Below, piece after piece: positions 1-12,351 of a stretch of 64,000 bases of DNA (position 1 is its first letter; every line of letters starts with the position of its first letter). The notes under the pieces are model-generated. The model was given only the letters and a program-made list of their open reading frames with translations. It was not told where the DNA came from and did not search any database. Source of the stretch: Metopolophium dirhodum (Eukaryota > Arthropoda > Insecta > Hemiptera > Aphididae); the NCBI RefSeq assembly GCF_019925205.1, contig NC_083566.1:34286001-34350000 (forward strand), given 5' to 3'. Position numbers and translations under genes: made by a program.

Positions 1-3000
1 ACGGACATTCGTCAATTGGCTGTTAAGTTATTATCGTCAATATTAACGGCTGTAGAAGAAAAACAGATTGCTCCTTCTTTTGAAATCGTCATTAGATATT
101 TAGCTTGTGCAATGAGTCACATTAATTCAGCTGTAAGAGAGACGTCTCTTAATGTGTTGGACGTTCTTATAACTAAACATCCTAAACTTACAGCTGTTCA
201 TTGTCAGGTATTACATACATTTACTATTTTAATCATACAATCCAAACTGACTAGACCAAATGTTTCCTTTGTATAATTTAGACTGTAGTATTGCCGGGTT
301 TTTTAGATTTAATATCTTCAAAACTAAGTGATACAACTTCTCGGAAACTCACTGTACAAATCAATGAACATACAACTACAAGTGTTTGGCGATTAAAAGT
401 ATTAAATAGTTTACGTTCATTGTTGAGTGCAATTGTCAAAAACACTTCATTAGGATCAGAAAGTAACTATGCATATCTATACATTGTCATTACATCAAAG
501 CTTTAATACAGCAATTCCTAACCGATTTGCCATGGTACATCAATTTGTCGGGTGTGCCATGTAATTGTTGTCTTATTATGTGTCTAAAATATATTTCATA
601 TTATTAAGAGGATATCAGCTTACCATTTGTTTTCTCTCTCTGACCCACACATAACATAACAAATCTATGTTCAGCAGAACCAACCCTGTGGTGTTTATTT
701 AAACATTAGAGTGAATTCTCCCATTATCAAACTTTAAGCTAAGAACATAACACGTGTCCCTACGTTGGCTATTTTATGATATTTTAATTTTCATACAATT
801 TATAAGCATTTTTAAATTGTAATAATTTACACGTTAATAAATTACATAGTTACATACAAATTAAAATATCATTAAATAGCCAAAGTAAGAACATAGGTAA
901 TGTTCTTAACTTGTAGTTTGATAATAAATAATTCACTCTAATATTAAAAGTATTAATGCAAGGTTGATTCAACAAACATTTTCTATGTAATGTTGTGTGT
1001 GGGTCAGAGAAAGAAAACACATAGTAGTGTCCTGATATCTTCTTAAATTATATATAATATATAGAAGTCTCCACTTATTGAAATGTATATTTATTTTTAT
1101 TACATGTGTGCCATGAAAGTTATTAAAAAACCAAGTATGGCTTCAAGTGAAAAAGGTTGAGAATCCCTGCTAATAATTTACACTTGTATATTTATTGTGG
1201 TTGATTCAAAAACTTTTTGACTAAAAGCTATTCTTATTTGATAAAATGTTTTATACATATATTTGTCATTTAGTAAAATATTAAACTATCAATGTAATTC
1301 TCATTAATAATGTATTATATTACTGTGGGAAGTATATTAAAGAAATATCTAAAAAAAAAAACAATGGTTCTTGTAATTAAAATTGAAAATATTTTACTAT
1401 AGAACTAATTTATAGATCTAAATTTAATAAATGTAATTTTTAATTAATACATTTTTTAGATTCATCAAATCTCAATAGAACAGTGAATTGGAAAGATTCT
1501 TGTCGTTTACATGTTCCATTGTACAATTCCATTAGTTTGAAAACCGGTCCTGTGGATTTTAATATTTTTCAAAAGGCAGAAAAGAATTCTTCAACGACAG
1601 AAATACAAGTTAGAAAATTAAATTGTTTTTTTATTTATTCAAAATGAATCAAAAAGTTTTAAACATTCTTATTGAATTAAAATAAATATTACTGAGCTAA
1701 TAACAAAGTACTTATTATTAAGTTATTGTTATTCAATATGTTTAGCAGACAAAAAAATGTTTGTTGCAATACATTTTTTTTTACTTTTTCATTATTTTGT
1801 AAAGTTGTACTGATATATATTTTTTAATTTTAGAATTATACAGCATCATTGATGCCTCTTTTGATTGATACTTTCATTGAAGTGGCTCCCAGCAAACGAG
1901 AAAATAAAAACAGTTCGGAAATTTCATTACAAACAGCATCAATATTAAAATGTATATTGGATATCATTCTTTTGCTATGGAAAATATATCAAAATTCTGA
2001 TAATCCATCAGAAATGGTATGTATTATATCCTATAAAAAATTAAATCCCTCTGACAGTACTAATAATTATATTAATTTTAAAGTTTGGTGTGGTTTAATT
2101 TTTAGATATATCTTTAATCGTGGTTCTGCAACTATTACACATACGTTAATATTCCGATAAGAAATAGGTATCATATCATTATATTCAAATAAAATGTAGT
2201 ATAATTTATTTGGTTACCACAGTTATCAATAAAATACAAATCTTTTATGCAGCTCATTTTTTTTATACATACCATTAAAACAATACAGAATGAATAAGTT
2301 ACAGATGTGTTAACAAATATACAGACTGTTCTTTATGCAACCCACCCTTAAAGCTTAAATTTGAGTCAAGTTTGAGTTTGAACAGTTTAAGAATACAAAT
2401 TAAGTTTGACCCAAATATTCCCTAATATTCATTATAATAATAATAATCGTCGTTACTAAGGAAAAAACTCCATTTACAAATAATAACATTTACAATGGCC
2501 AATAACAATATATAATAATTTTATATAATTTTATATTTCATATTTAAGTAATAACTATCATATTATTATGTAATAAATGTGGTGATTTAGTAAAACAGCT
2601 TATATTTGAATTTAAAATTATGGACTTAATATGTTTAAGAAGTGTAGATTATTTGATGTGAAGTATTTATTTTGTTTCAATTTGATTAAAATTAGTAGTT
2701 TAAAAAAGCCTTAAATCACACAAGTTTTTTGTTATACGTATTAATTATTTTGACATTATACAAAGTTTTATGATGTAAAATACTAAACAGGTAAATCTGT
2801 CATAAAAAGTTTAAATCCTCATGTGAAAATTAAAATGTAGCAAATAAAAATCTAACTCAAACATCTAGTATTCTAACCGTACTCAAATTAGCTCTAAGAT
2901 GCAGGAAAAAGTGAATGTGGTGTTTTCAGTTAAATGATGAATGATGACCTAAGATCTTCACAACTCCTATGAACAAGCTGTGAAATGGCTGAAAAACTAA

Positions 3001-4962
3001 AAAGCTCCTATTCATCCATCTATGGCATTTCTTGCCGATTGTTATCAATTGGAACTTAAAATGACCTATGATGCAATAATAATACCTTATTTATCATACC
3101 TTTACTAGCTGAATATCTCAGCTTTGCCCTTGTGCACTTTTTTGTTGTGGAAAATCCTGTATAATATATATGCTACATACGTGGCTATATAGGTGTGTCT
3201 CAGTTTGAGTGGGCATATCTCAGTTTTAGTGTATCTCAGTTCACTGACAAATTGGCATCACTGTACCTAACTTTGTGAAATACTTAGACGTATGTGGGCA
3301 AACACAAGTCACGGATCGGATTTAGCACTTGTTATATTTTTTAATATGGAAGATATTTTCTAAACTTTTCTGACATCTCTAAAAACAATCTTAGAGGTTT
3401 TCATCAAATTCAATTGAGTAATTTCTGAGTATATAGGCTACACACATACATTTGGTTTTAAGATATAGTTTCTTTATTCAAGGCCATAAGCGCAGCAACT
3501 TCATGCTATGCTTGTACCTGATCTGCCTGAGTAACCAATGGCAACCATTTATAAACATAAAAAGTTTCAATTTCTTCTGTGAATCTGTTTGATCCTGTTT
3601 GACGACCTCTTTAAAACGTGAATATTGGAAAATCCTTTCTTATTGATCATCTAGATCATTAGAGGATCACTATTCCAAATTTCAAGTTCGTACGTTTTGT
3701 AGTTTTTGAGATGTAGCGATGAGTGGGTGAGTGTGTGGCATTTGGCTTATATATAATATATGTATAAGACTTTATTTCATACATGTGTGTTTACTGCTTA
3801 TATATTTGTAATTATTATTATTGTTGTTGTGAATAAAAACATCCATTTGAATATACATTATACAATATACATATACCTATTTTATAATAATTTATGTAAT
3901 ATTCCATTTTCAGATGGCTTGGTTTAGCATTAATTATGGCCCTAAGATTTGTCAAACATTTATATCAAATGGTTTCCCCTATATTACACTCAACAGTGGT
4001 GGCCGTACTTCAGATAAAGTCAAAAAACACAAGACTGACACAGATGTAGTTTTGGATTTATTTGGAGACAGTATGGTACAATCTGACACAAAGTGTTCCA
4101 AACAAAATATAGACCTGTGTCTTGTATACTTTTTACTCAGTAAATATGAGATATTACCGATACCAGTCAAAATCATATCTTTATATATTAACAGTAAGCA
4201 TAAAATTATAATTTTAAAGATTTTCAAATTTTTAATTTTTAATTTTAATAATTATTTATATTTTCAGATTCATTAAATTCATACAAGTCAATTGATCATC
4301 AATCTTTTGTTGTATTAATGCATTGTCTAGAAACTGTATCTGACAACAATGATTTGATTAAACCAAAGGACTCCTTTGACTTGAATTCTGTCATAGAAAA
4401 ATTAGTTACCATTCACAATGAAATGGTAACAAATGATGGTCGTCATCGTCACGAGAAAACCAAGTTAGTGTTTAATTACTTGTGTTCAATCGCATCAAAA
4501 ACACATCTAAAAATAGCTGAAGAGTAAGTAATGACTAATAATGTTTTTATATTTATCTAGTTTCCTAACTATGTTCATTAATTGCATTGTTAAAATTTCT
4601 CATTTTTTTCAGAGTCGAAGAATTTGGTAGCTGGCTGACTTTATTACCAGAATTCATGTGTCAACGTAAAGTACCATATCATTTGGTGAAAGCTTTGTCA
4701 AATGTGGCAAGATATAATTTACCAGAATTTAGCAAATCGTTATACATGTTAAAGCCAGCATTATTGGGTAAGTGATTAAATGTACATTGTATGTTTCTAA
4801 TTTATTTTCTACTTGTATTTAATTTTTTTATTGTTTGTGTTTTTAGACAATGTTGATATTGTAGCAGACAACAAAGCTGACAAAATTAATGGTCAGACTT
4901 TATTAAAAGATATGATGTATACACAATTTGATTGGGAAAAAGAAATCGGACTAGTTAATTAA
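1..4962 (+). CDS. TEX10: TEX10/Ipi1-like pre-rRNA processing protein, 3' eight exons (5' end outside window)
   Basis: Eight exons join in phase: 1-207, 282-462, 1460-1608, 1834-2016, 3914-4193, 4268-4523, 4613-4767 and 4847-4962 (stop TAA 4960-4962), giving about 508 residues in the window. Each junction has GT/AG signals, for example CAG|GTATTA at 207 and TTTCAG|A at 3913. The first exon reads as HEAT-like helices (RYLACAMSHINSAVRETSL), the pattern of the Ipi1/TEX10 N-terminal region. In known members this protein works in the PELP1-TEX10-WDR18 (Rix1) complex that matures the 60S subunit in the nucleolus. The later exons are alpha-helical and less conserved; I place them in this gene because of phase and strand. 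The gene starts upstream of base 1. The family call rests on the first two exons and is from memory of the family. Confidence 0.72.
590..1050. repeat. Fold-back MITE in a TEX10 intron
   Basis: The second intron in view holds two arms of about 190 bases in opposite orientation. Bases 630-800 contain CTCTCTGACCCACACATAAC and further in TTAGAGTGAATT and GGCTATTTTATGATATTTTAA. Bases 850-1030 contain their reverse complements (TTAAAATATCATTAAATAGCC, AATTCACTCTAATATTA, GTGTGTGGGTCAGAGAAAG). The arms have diverged by several mismatches and small indels. This is the layout of a non-autonomous fold-back DNA element. A second pair with similar CTCTCTGACCCACAC arms lies at 60.6-60.98 kb. Confidence 0.7.
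3090..3770 (+). repeat. Probable interspersed repeat remnant
   Basis: This intron stretch starts TACTAGCTGAATATCTCAGC and ends with text such as ATTCCAAATTTCAAGTTCGT and GTAGTTTTTGAGATGTAGCG, a style I associate with a dispersed insect repeat beginning TACTAGCTGACC. No coding sequence or clear terminal repeats are visible. The identification is by resemblance only. Confidence 0.35.
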
Positions 4963-6439
4963 TATGTATTTACAATTTTGTTATTAACAATAATTTTCTG
5001 TTTTCATACATTCGTCTACCTAATGTTAATAAATCTAAGTTAAGTAACTAATATTTGTTATTTATGTTTTCTAGTGTGGAATCAATGGAATCCTCTAATC
5101 ATGGAACAATATAAAAAATTACTTATTTAATGACAAAAAATTGATTTTATTTAAATGTTGATTTTTCTTCAGTTATGAGTTATATCATTAATTGTTCATA
5201 ATCTTATTAAGAGCCCTATCCATTCTCCTTACTTAATAGAACACATTCAATTTAGAGTCTCCGTCATCCTATTCTTTAACATATCACAATTATATTTTAA
5301 GATCTAGATTCTAGATCATTATTTTATTACCTAAAGGCTAACGTTTAATATATTATTAACCATTATATACCAATTCAATAACTAACTTTGTAATATCGTC
5401 AAATCCCTTATATTCTTAGGCCAGCCGGTTATACTTAAAAAGTAGGTACCTAATGGGGTTCCACAACAAAATATCCCAAAACCAAAATATTCCTTGACTA
5501 AATATCCCGTATAAATATTAATTCAAAATTTACCCTTCATTATAAAAGTTGCGATTAGATTAGAAGTACCTAATAATCGCACTTTACCTATCTAAATTCG
5601 TTGTTTGTTATTCGTTATTTTTTTAATGGTATAGTTTGTCGTTTGACGTTTAATATTACCTACTATGCGTGTCGTGAGTTATTAGCTAATTATACTATTA
5701 ATTAATATTTAATTAACTGTTTTATAATTTTAAAATAAAAAAAATGCTAGAGTTTATCCAAAGGCAAAAGGCATTAAATTACTAATAGTTGAAGGCTATT
5801 TATTCAGTGTACACCGAAAGAGTGAAGAAAGATAAATATTTTTAATATTTATTTAATCATTTTTTAGTTGTTTTTATTTAAAAACAATTTATACGTAAAT
5901 AATAAATGTATTATATTAGTATTTAATTTTGAATTATTATTTACGCGGGATATCTTGTCATGGAATATTTTGACGTGTCACCACCAGCTAATAGATGTGT
6001 TAAATTTGAATTCAGAATCAAATCATATTATTTTTTTTAAAAATGAGTAGTACATTTATACAAATTGTAAAGTGATATTTAATGATCCTAATTATACTAA
6101 TAATATAGGTATTACTATCGGAAATTTCGTTTGTACTGTTGGTGGGTTGGTGTTTGAAAGAAAAAAGTAAAACTTATAAATAGGCACTATGAATTATCAT
6201 TTATTTATGTAGGTAATAAAGTGGAGTGACACTCGTTTCACTTTGAACCAGTAAAGGTAGTTGTTGCTGTTATTTAAAAATTTAAACTTGCCAAGCCATT
6301 CTTAAATTATTGAATTTGAAAATAATAAAGCCTACATTCTTCTTCTCACAGGTGTCATACAGCATACAGTTATATTATTATGTGTCTATGCATATATACG
6401 ATTATAGAATATAGATTACATATTAAATTCGTACTAAAA
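4963..6439. other. Intergenic between TEX10-like gene and odorant receptor
   Basis: AT-rich spacer between two genes that converge on it. After the poly(A) signal at 5028 I see no exon-like reading frame, RNA gene or clear transposon end. Confidence 0.5.
5028..5033 (+). promoter_or_regulatory. Poly(A) signal of the TEX10-like gene
   Basis: A canonical AATAAA lies 66 bases after the stop codon of the TEX10-like gene, followed by T-rich and GT-rich sequence. Confidence 0.5.
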
Positions 6440-9400
6440 TTAATTTTTCCCATTCATTGTTTTGAGCATGACCGTGACAATGTTGAAGGTTGTGGTCATC
6501 ACCTGAAATTAAATTGGTATTAGTATGTATCTGCAGGTGTAATGTATAATTATGTGTCTATTAATATTCTGATATTTATGTATATAATTGTATAAAATGA
6601 TTACGCTAGAAAATAGTTGTAAGTTGACGATTTTATTCGGTGTAGATTTTATCTTTAATTTATTAGCATTATTGAACTTCATGGCTAATAATAATAACTT
6701 TTTAAATCTTAAATCCATCTTCGTCCAATCACTAGAATATAATCCAAAGTTGACGGATTCTTTCTGTATTCAAACACAGAATTAATAAAAAAAAAACTCC
6801 TTCTAATAGATAGGTAATGTCGATATGTTTTACCTTATCATTTAGATCGTCAAATAAATAACAGTATAAGTATAGTTGAATTACAAAAACAAAAAACGCA
6901 GTCGAGATCTTAAGTATGTTGAAAATAGAAAATGATTCTGCTGACGAAAAAATCTATCAACGGAATAAAATCAGTATTCATTAATGAATAATCATGGTGT
7001 ATTTATATATATATATATATATATAGGACATGTAAAAAGGTTATTGTTGTATATTTGTATAGTCTGTAGCAGTGCGAAATGCGAAACTTTACGAAGTAGG
7101 TTAGGTACCTCTGGTACCTATTTATCACGCCTAATATGTTTGTGTTTTGTTCGGCCGAGATGAACGAATAATAAAAAAAAAAAAACAAAAATACGTTTTT
7201 TGTTGTCTTTATTAACTTGAAATTACTTATGTACATCCTCAAAATGTTCACAACCTACCACGCATCTTTTTCATGAAACAATTCATTATCAAACATATAA
7301 TTCGCATCCATCATATACCACATAATAACCAGAAGGGTCAAACGCTGAGCACTCAAAAATCTGTTAAACTTATTGGAATACCCCAGGGTATTCATGTGTA
7401 TAAAAATAACATTAAGTGCCTATACCGAAGTATTGAAATGATAACCTTAACATACACGGGAAGTGGTTTATTTTTTTCCAGAAGTTGTGTTCAAGTTATT
7501 TCGTGTTATTTGTTAGATGAGTGTCGAGTAAAAATAAATTATAATAATATATCAAAGTTCTATACCTAATATAGGTACATTAATACAATAATACCTATAC
7601 ATTTTAACATTTATAGTGTCATTAGTGTGTATACCTATAATATTAGTGCGTGATCATTACAAACAAAACTGATAGACTTGTCTTAAATTAATTAGGTAGG
7701 CAGGTAGCTAAACACATTATAAACGAAGCATTATAGGTACCTATAACAAAATAATATTATATAAGTAAAAATATTCACTCAATGTGTGGTAACAAGTTTC
7801 CACTGACCTACTATATTTCCCAGCAACAATTGTTTCTTCCCATATATTATAACCGTATAGGTATGGTACTGACGACTGACGAGCCGTATGGCGTATACAG
7901 ACTACACACGATACACACTACCTATAATCAGGCGTGGATCTAGAAATGAAAAAGGATGGGGCTAGACGAACAAATTTACTTCAAGTACATAAAAGCATAG
8001 GCGTTAAGTTTAAGTTTTTGTATAGTGAATAAAATATTTATCGTACATATATATTACAAAATAATAATGATAAAAAATACATTTTTATTGCATACTATAT
8101 TATGTATAGTTACGTAGGCATTAGTGAAATAGTTTTAAGTACCTGAGGTCTAAGGGAGGAGGAATTCAGCCCCCATAACCCTCCACCCCCCGTAACCGCG
8201 TCCGATTACAATTAAGTTGTAAGGTTGTACCTATATCAGTAGTTTCATTAGTTGTAACTTGTAACCTGTAAAGAGTTTAAGATGTTGGAATCGTCAGAGT
8301 TCAAGCTTTCTTTTTTACTCAATAGGCTTTGCGTATTATTCTCTATTGTTCGGCCTTTGAATATGGTTCCGTTCTATGGAGTCCTTATACTCTCACTGCA
8401 GTGGCTCAACAATTTTAGAGTGAGCTCAAATCAATTTCCTTTCTTTTCATTTTCACTAACTTTGAATATTCACCACCATATCCACAACTACCTTACATAA
8501 GTTAGGTTAGATAATCGATAGAAGAATTATTGTTGAAAAACTTGAGAAAGACGTATCATGACCGTTCAACCGATGCACCAATCCTTCTCTCTCGTCCCTA
8601 TATTATGATTAGTTATAATAATTTATACATTTGCTATGTTGTAAGTTTGTAAGACAGAGACACATATTATGAGGGTTCGGCGTTTTATTTTAATGTACCT
8701 CTAGGCTTCAGTCCTTAGTTAGGATTTTAAGAATTTAAAATAAAATATTTTTTGTATATTAAACATTACCATAATAAATGAATATGTCAGTATTATTAAT
8801 AAAACTGAATCTATCATAATCAAAAATATAACTATTATCCACACCACACGATAGAATGATTTCAATTTTCTGAAAAAAAAAAAATAATAAAATATTATTT
8901 TACGTTGTTTTTAAAGATATCCAAACCGATATCTAATTGATGGTAATTTTCATATTTTAAATTTAAATATCTATTTAAAAGTTTTTTTTAAAATTCAATT
9001 GATATAATATTCAGGCAAACCTAATAAAATACTTGGAAACTATTGATACACTTAAATACTTACTAGACATTTTTATAGGTAGATATATAATCTAATGATC
9101 TATACTACTTAATGGTAAAAAATATACCTAACATGTTAGATTATAAGTTAAATACATAATATCTAAGTTAAATAACCACTAACCAGTACTAAAAAAAAAA
9201 AATATATAAAATACAAATAACAATAAAATATGACTCAACAAGGTTGTTATGTAGTATTATTTTAGTCATTAGTTAGATAGGTACTATTATACTATTATTA
9301 ATCTAGAGGACGCGACGAGGCTTAAAAATTGAGTTATCGTATTTATCTTATTCTTATACAAACGTAAACAACACACCAAATTTGTGTTTATCAGAATCCA

Positions 9401-12351
9401 TTTTATATTGATAATTTCAATATTACAGTAAATTGAAAAATTATCAGTTTTGAATGTAAGAATATTATCTATTTCTATTCTTCGAGTTTTTTATTATTTT
9501 AATTTATTTTAATATTTAAAGCAACTTACCTATATATGTATACTTGCATATAATATTGAAACTTAAAAATGCTCACAAAGACATCATTTGCTTTAAAATA
9601 AAAACAATGAAAAAACCCGGACGAGAGAACACAGTTGATAATATTATTATCTTTAATTTTTTTGACAGGTAAACTTTCCGTTATATTAAAAACATAACAA
9701 CACAAAATGGATTCTGCTGAACGTAAATTTACAATGTTGTACACTTTTACAAGACGGCTACAACACGTACGGGCATCACGTTATATTAATAGTTATCGTT
9801 AGATCGTGGATTTTTATACATTAAAAAGTATCACGATAAAGTAATAAACTATAGTACAAATCACGAACATAATATGTAAAAAAAATGTACACAATAAATC
9901 GTTTGCTTGATAATTATTAATTTATTAGTTATTGACCTAACGAATAACCTTTTAGTGAAACTGCTCGACTAGATTATGAAAAAGAAATAACTTCTTGTTA
10001 AGAACAATATGATCATCCATATTATTTTACTGGAAAACGATATAGGTTTGCAATCGACAAAATATATTATTAGAATTTTCTTCTCGACGAAATATTATTT
10101 TACACCTATATTATTATGCTTTCAAAACAATATGTATACAATTTTATTTTATTTTGAGATCAAATTTTTTCGAACTAGGTCCTAGTACCTAAGTATACAA
10201 TAGTCAACAAATATGCAAAAAAAAAATTGTTGTCGTTAGCTTAAAACTATTACAATTGCATAAAAATTCACAATCCAGTTATTATAGGTATACTCGCTAT
10301 TGCTACTAATAAATCAATGTTATCATCAAACATTATATATTTAGAGGCATGTCAATCATTTCTGTGCTGAACTTTGTTCAATTGACGGTCACAATATGAA
10401 CTAGGAAATGATTGATGTACCCTACACTGTCTAACCATTAAAAGATAAACAAAAAGCGTATAATTATTAATAATTAGTCCCAGGGGTATATGATTCTTCA
10501 TGCTAAAAAAAATTAGAAATTAAAATGAATTTTACGGTAAGTATCAAATACCTAACCTTTTGCAGCGGATGGCCACACCTATAAACAAAACGTGTTTAAA
10601 AAAAATGTTATCTGTTTATTTCCCCAAAAATTTAGCGTTTCATGCACTTTCAAAATAATTTGAAAACCATAGTTATGTTGTGTCGACGTATGTACATATT
10701 AATTGCGATGTAATAATTGTTTTGTTGTGTCTTAATTTATAATATATTATAGGTGGTATATAACACAGTATAGCCAATAGGATACAAGACTAACGTGTAT
10801 AGTTGGATCTGATCCATTATAATTGATTTAAGATCTTCATATGCTTCATAACTATTGTTATCTTTTTCTGAAAATCAAAAAAATATAATTTTATTAATTT
10901 TCCAGAATTTTTTTAATCACCATTACGGTAGTATATACCTATAATATAATACTCCATACCAAAACATGGTAATGGTATTATTATATTATATTTTATGTCA
11001 TGCATGCAAGTGTACACGCAGTGTACCTGCCTATTAAATAGAAAAATAATACCAACAATGTAACTGTATGCAATAATATTATTAACTAATTAAAATACAA
11101 TTTGAATTAAAATTAAAATATTATAATAGAAATATGTTCTTGAAAAGTGGTTTTCGGGAAGTAAAAAGGAGTATCTATCTACTAAAATACACATTCTGAG
11201 AATATGTATTTCAATTTTTTAAAGGTTTCGCGGTACGCAGTTCATGTGTAATATGCGTCTTAATACTTTTTTCAAAATATAGAAATACCTAAGTACCGAT
11301 TTATTTTTTCTCAATTTGTCTATTTTGTAAGTAGGAAAAAATTACAAACATTTAAAAAATAAATATAGGTACCTCCTATATAGGTAGTACATCGGAATTT
11401 GCAGAAACAAATTGACGTTGCTATTTAAGAAAAGTAAGTGAAAACTTAACTATATATGGTTAATGGTACAACAATAATTTTTTTTAGCATTTATGATAAC
11501 TATTAATAACATTATAATCCTAATACTAATGCTGTTATAGCGTAGTACCAGTAGGTATTTATAACACAACACCTGCATATATAAGTCCAAGAATTTCACT
11601 TCTTTTGCGACGTACCGTTTTGAAGGTTTGTAAGCTCGCAGTCGTTTCCGATGTTTTCCAACGCTGTGGTAATTACTTCATACTGTGCAATGACAGCCCA
11701 ACATAACGATATAAGGAAATTGTCAATGATCATCGAATAATTTAAAATGAATATTCCCATTGCTATTTCCATTAAATAAAATAGGTAATAATATTGATTG
11801 TAAATATTCGCGGATACCGGATACTGCATGTTGAAAATGTTATGATAACGCTGATTCGGGCCTGCGACCACCACAAAGGTATTCAATACCAAAGGGGCGA
11901 TCATCCATAAGATGAATACCGTGGTGCTGTAGTTTTGGTAAAAGTTGGTTATCGTTATCGATCTATCGCGGTATTTACAGAGAATTCCGACGTTTTTGCG
12001 GCACCGCCTGCTTGTTAAAAAATTAAGGCGCGTCAGGTCGAACAATTCCCAAATTTGATCTGCGTTGTATAGAAGGACGCCAATTTTCAATAACGAAATT
12101 ACAATAACAGAGTATATAAATATTATCAGTAATAAATCAACACTGTCGATGGTGTCTATGGTATCTGTGAAAAAGCACATCGCAGAAAATATGTTGTAAG
12201 TCGTAACGGCCACAATGAACATGGCGTTTGTGAGCTTGTAAGTGTTATAATTTAATAGTTTCGATCCGTTTGGGTTGAATATATGATAAAATTGGTATCG
12301 CTTGAATAAAGCCAAGTTAATTGCTACTTCGTGATCTTGCAACCATTTCAT
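6440..12351 (-). CDS. Insect odorant receptor (7tm_6 family), multi-exon, middle exons partly unresolved
   Basis: Exon 1 (12351-11616) starts at an ATG and encodes 245 residues with several hydrophobic segments; it ends AAAACG|GTACGT. Exon 2 (10867-10795) continues in phase with the receptor motif YEAYEDLKSIIMDQIQLY. Exon 4 (6834 to about 6953) encodes a membrane segment ending LYLYCYLFDDLNDK. Exon 5 (6763-6605, 53 codons) begins KESVNFGLYSSDW and contains DLRFKKLLLLAMKFNNANKL. Exon 6 (6502-6440) encodes VMTTTFNIVTVMLKT and the stop. The last three exons give the usual odorant-receptor C-terminus (W-x6-KLLLL, K-x2-NLQLF, final helix). Known insect ORs are ligand-gated channels that pair with Orco in olfactory neurons. 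The exon joining 10795 to about 6953 is uncertain; a candidate is listed separately. Assembled length would be near 400 aa, normal for the family. Confidence 0.85.
7004..7025. repeat. (TA)n microsatellite
   Basis: An uninterrupted run of 11 TA dinucleotides lies in an odorant-receptor intron. Confidence 0.9.
7920..8220. repeat. Possible degenerate MITE
   Basis: The stretch opens CAGGCGTGGATCTAG and closes ACCCTCCACCCCCCGTAACC followed by GCGTCCG, resembling small hAT-type MITEs that begin CAG-GCGGATC and hold C/G runs near their ends. The two ends match only loosely and I could not define a target duplication. Confidence 0.3.
8300..8500 (+). pseudogene. Dead non-LTR retrotransposon (LINE) reverse-transcriptase fragment
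   Basis: One frame reads FEYGSVLWSPYTLTAVAQQF, the C-terminal part of a Jockey/R1-like reverse transcriptase, where family members have a segment like VRPILEYGSVVW. Neighbouring frames carry the rest (CVLFSIVRP before it, FSLTLNI after it). So at least two frameshifts and a stop directly after QQF break the frame. It lies in the odorant-receptor intron on the opposite strand. No poly(A) tail or 5' end is evident. It is a short decayed 3' fragment. Confidence 0.75.
9530..9757 (-). CDS. Candidate middle exon of the odorant receptor
   Basis: An open stretch of 76 codons on the minus strand is bounded by TTGTAG| and AG|GTAAGT. Joined in phase to exon 2 it reads LYT-RLVKVYNIVN, which resembles the receptor pattern after the QLY motif. 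However, its end phase does not fit either candidate acceptor of the next exon, and it is about 40 codons longer than I expect there. It may be a mis-called exon, partly intronic, or a degraded duplicate. Confidence 0.3.

Noticed and set aside
6834..6864. 31-base microexon encoding CYLFDDLNDK
   Set aside because: It first looked like a microexon, but there is no AG acceptor; the frame is open further upstream and continues the sixth membrane segment, so it is the end of a longer exon. The second receptor shows the same.
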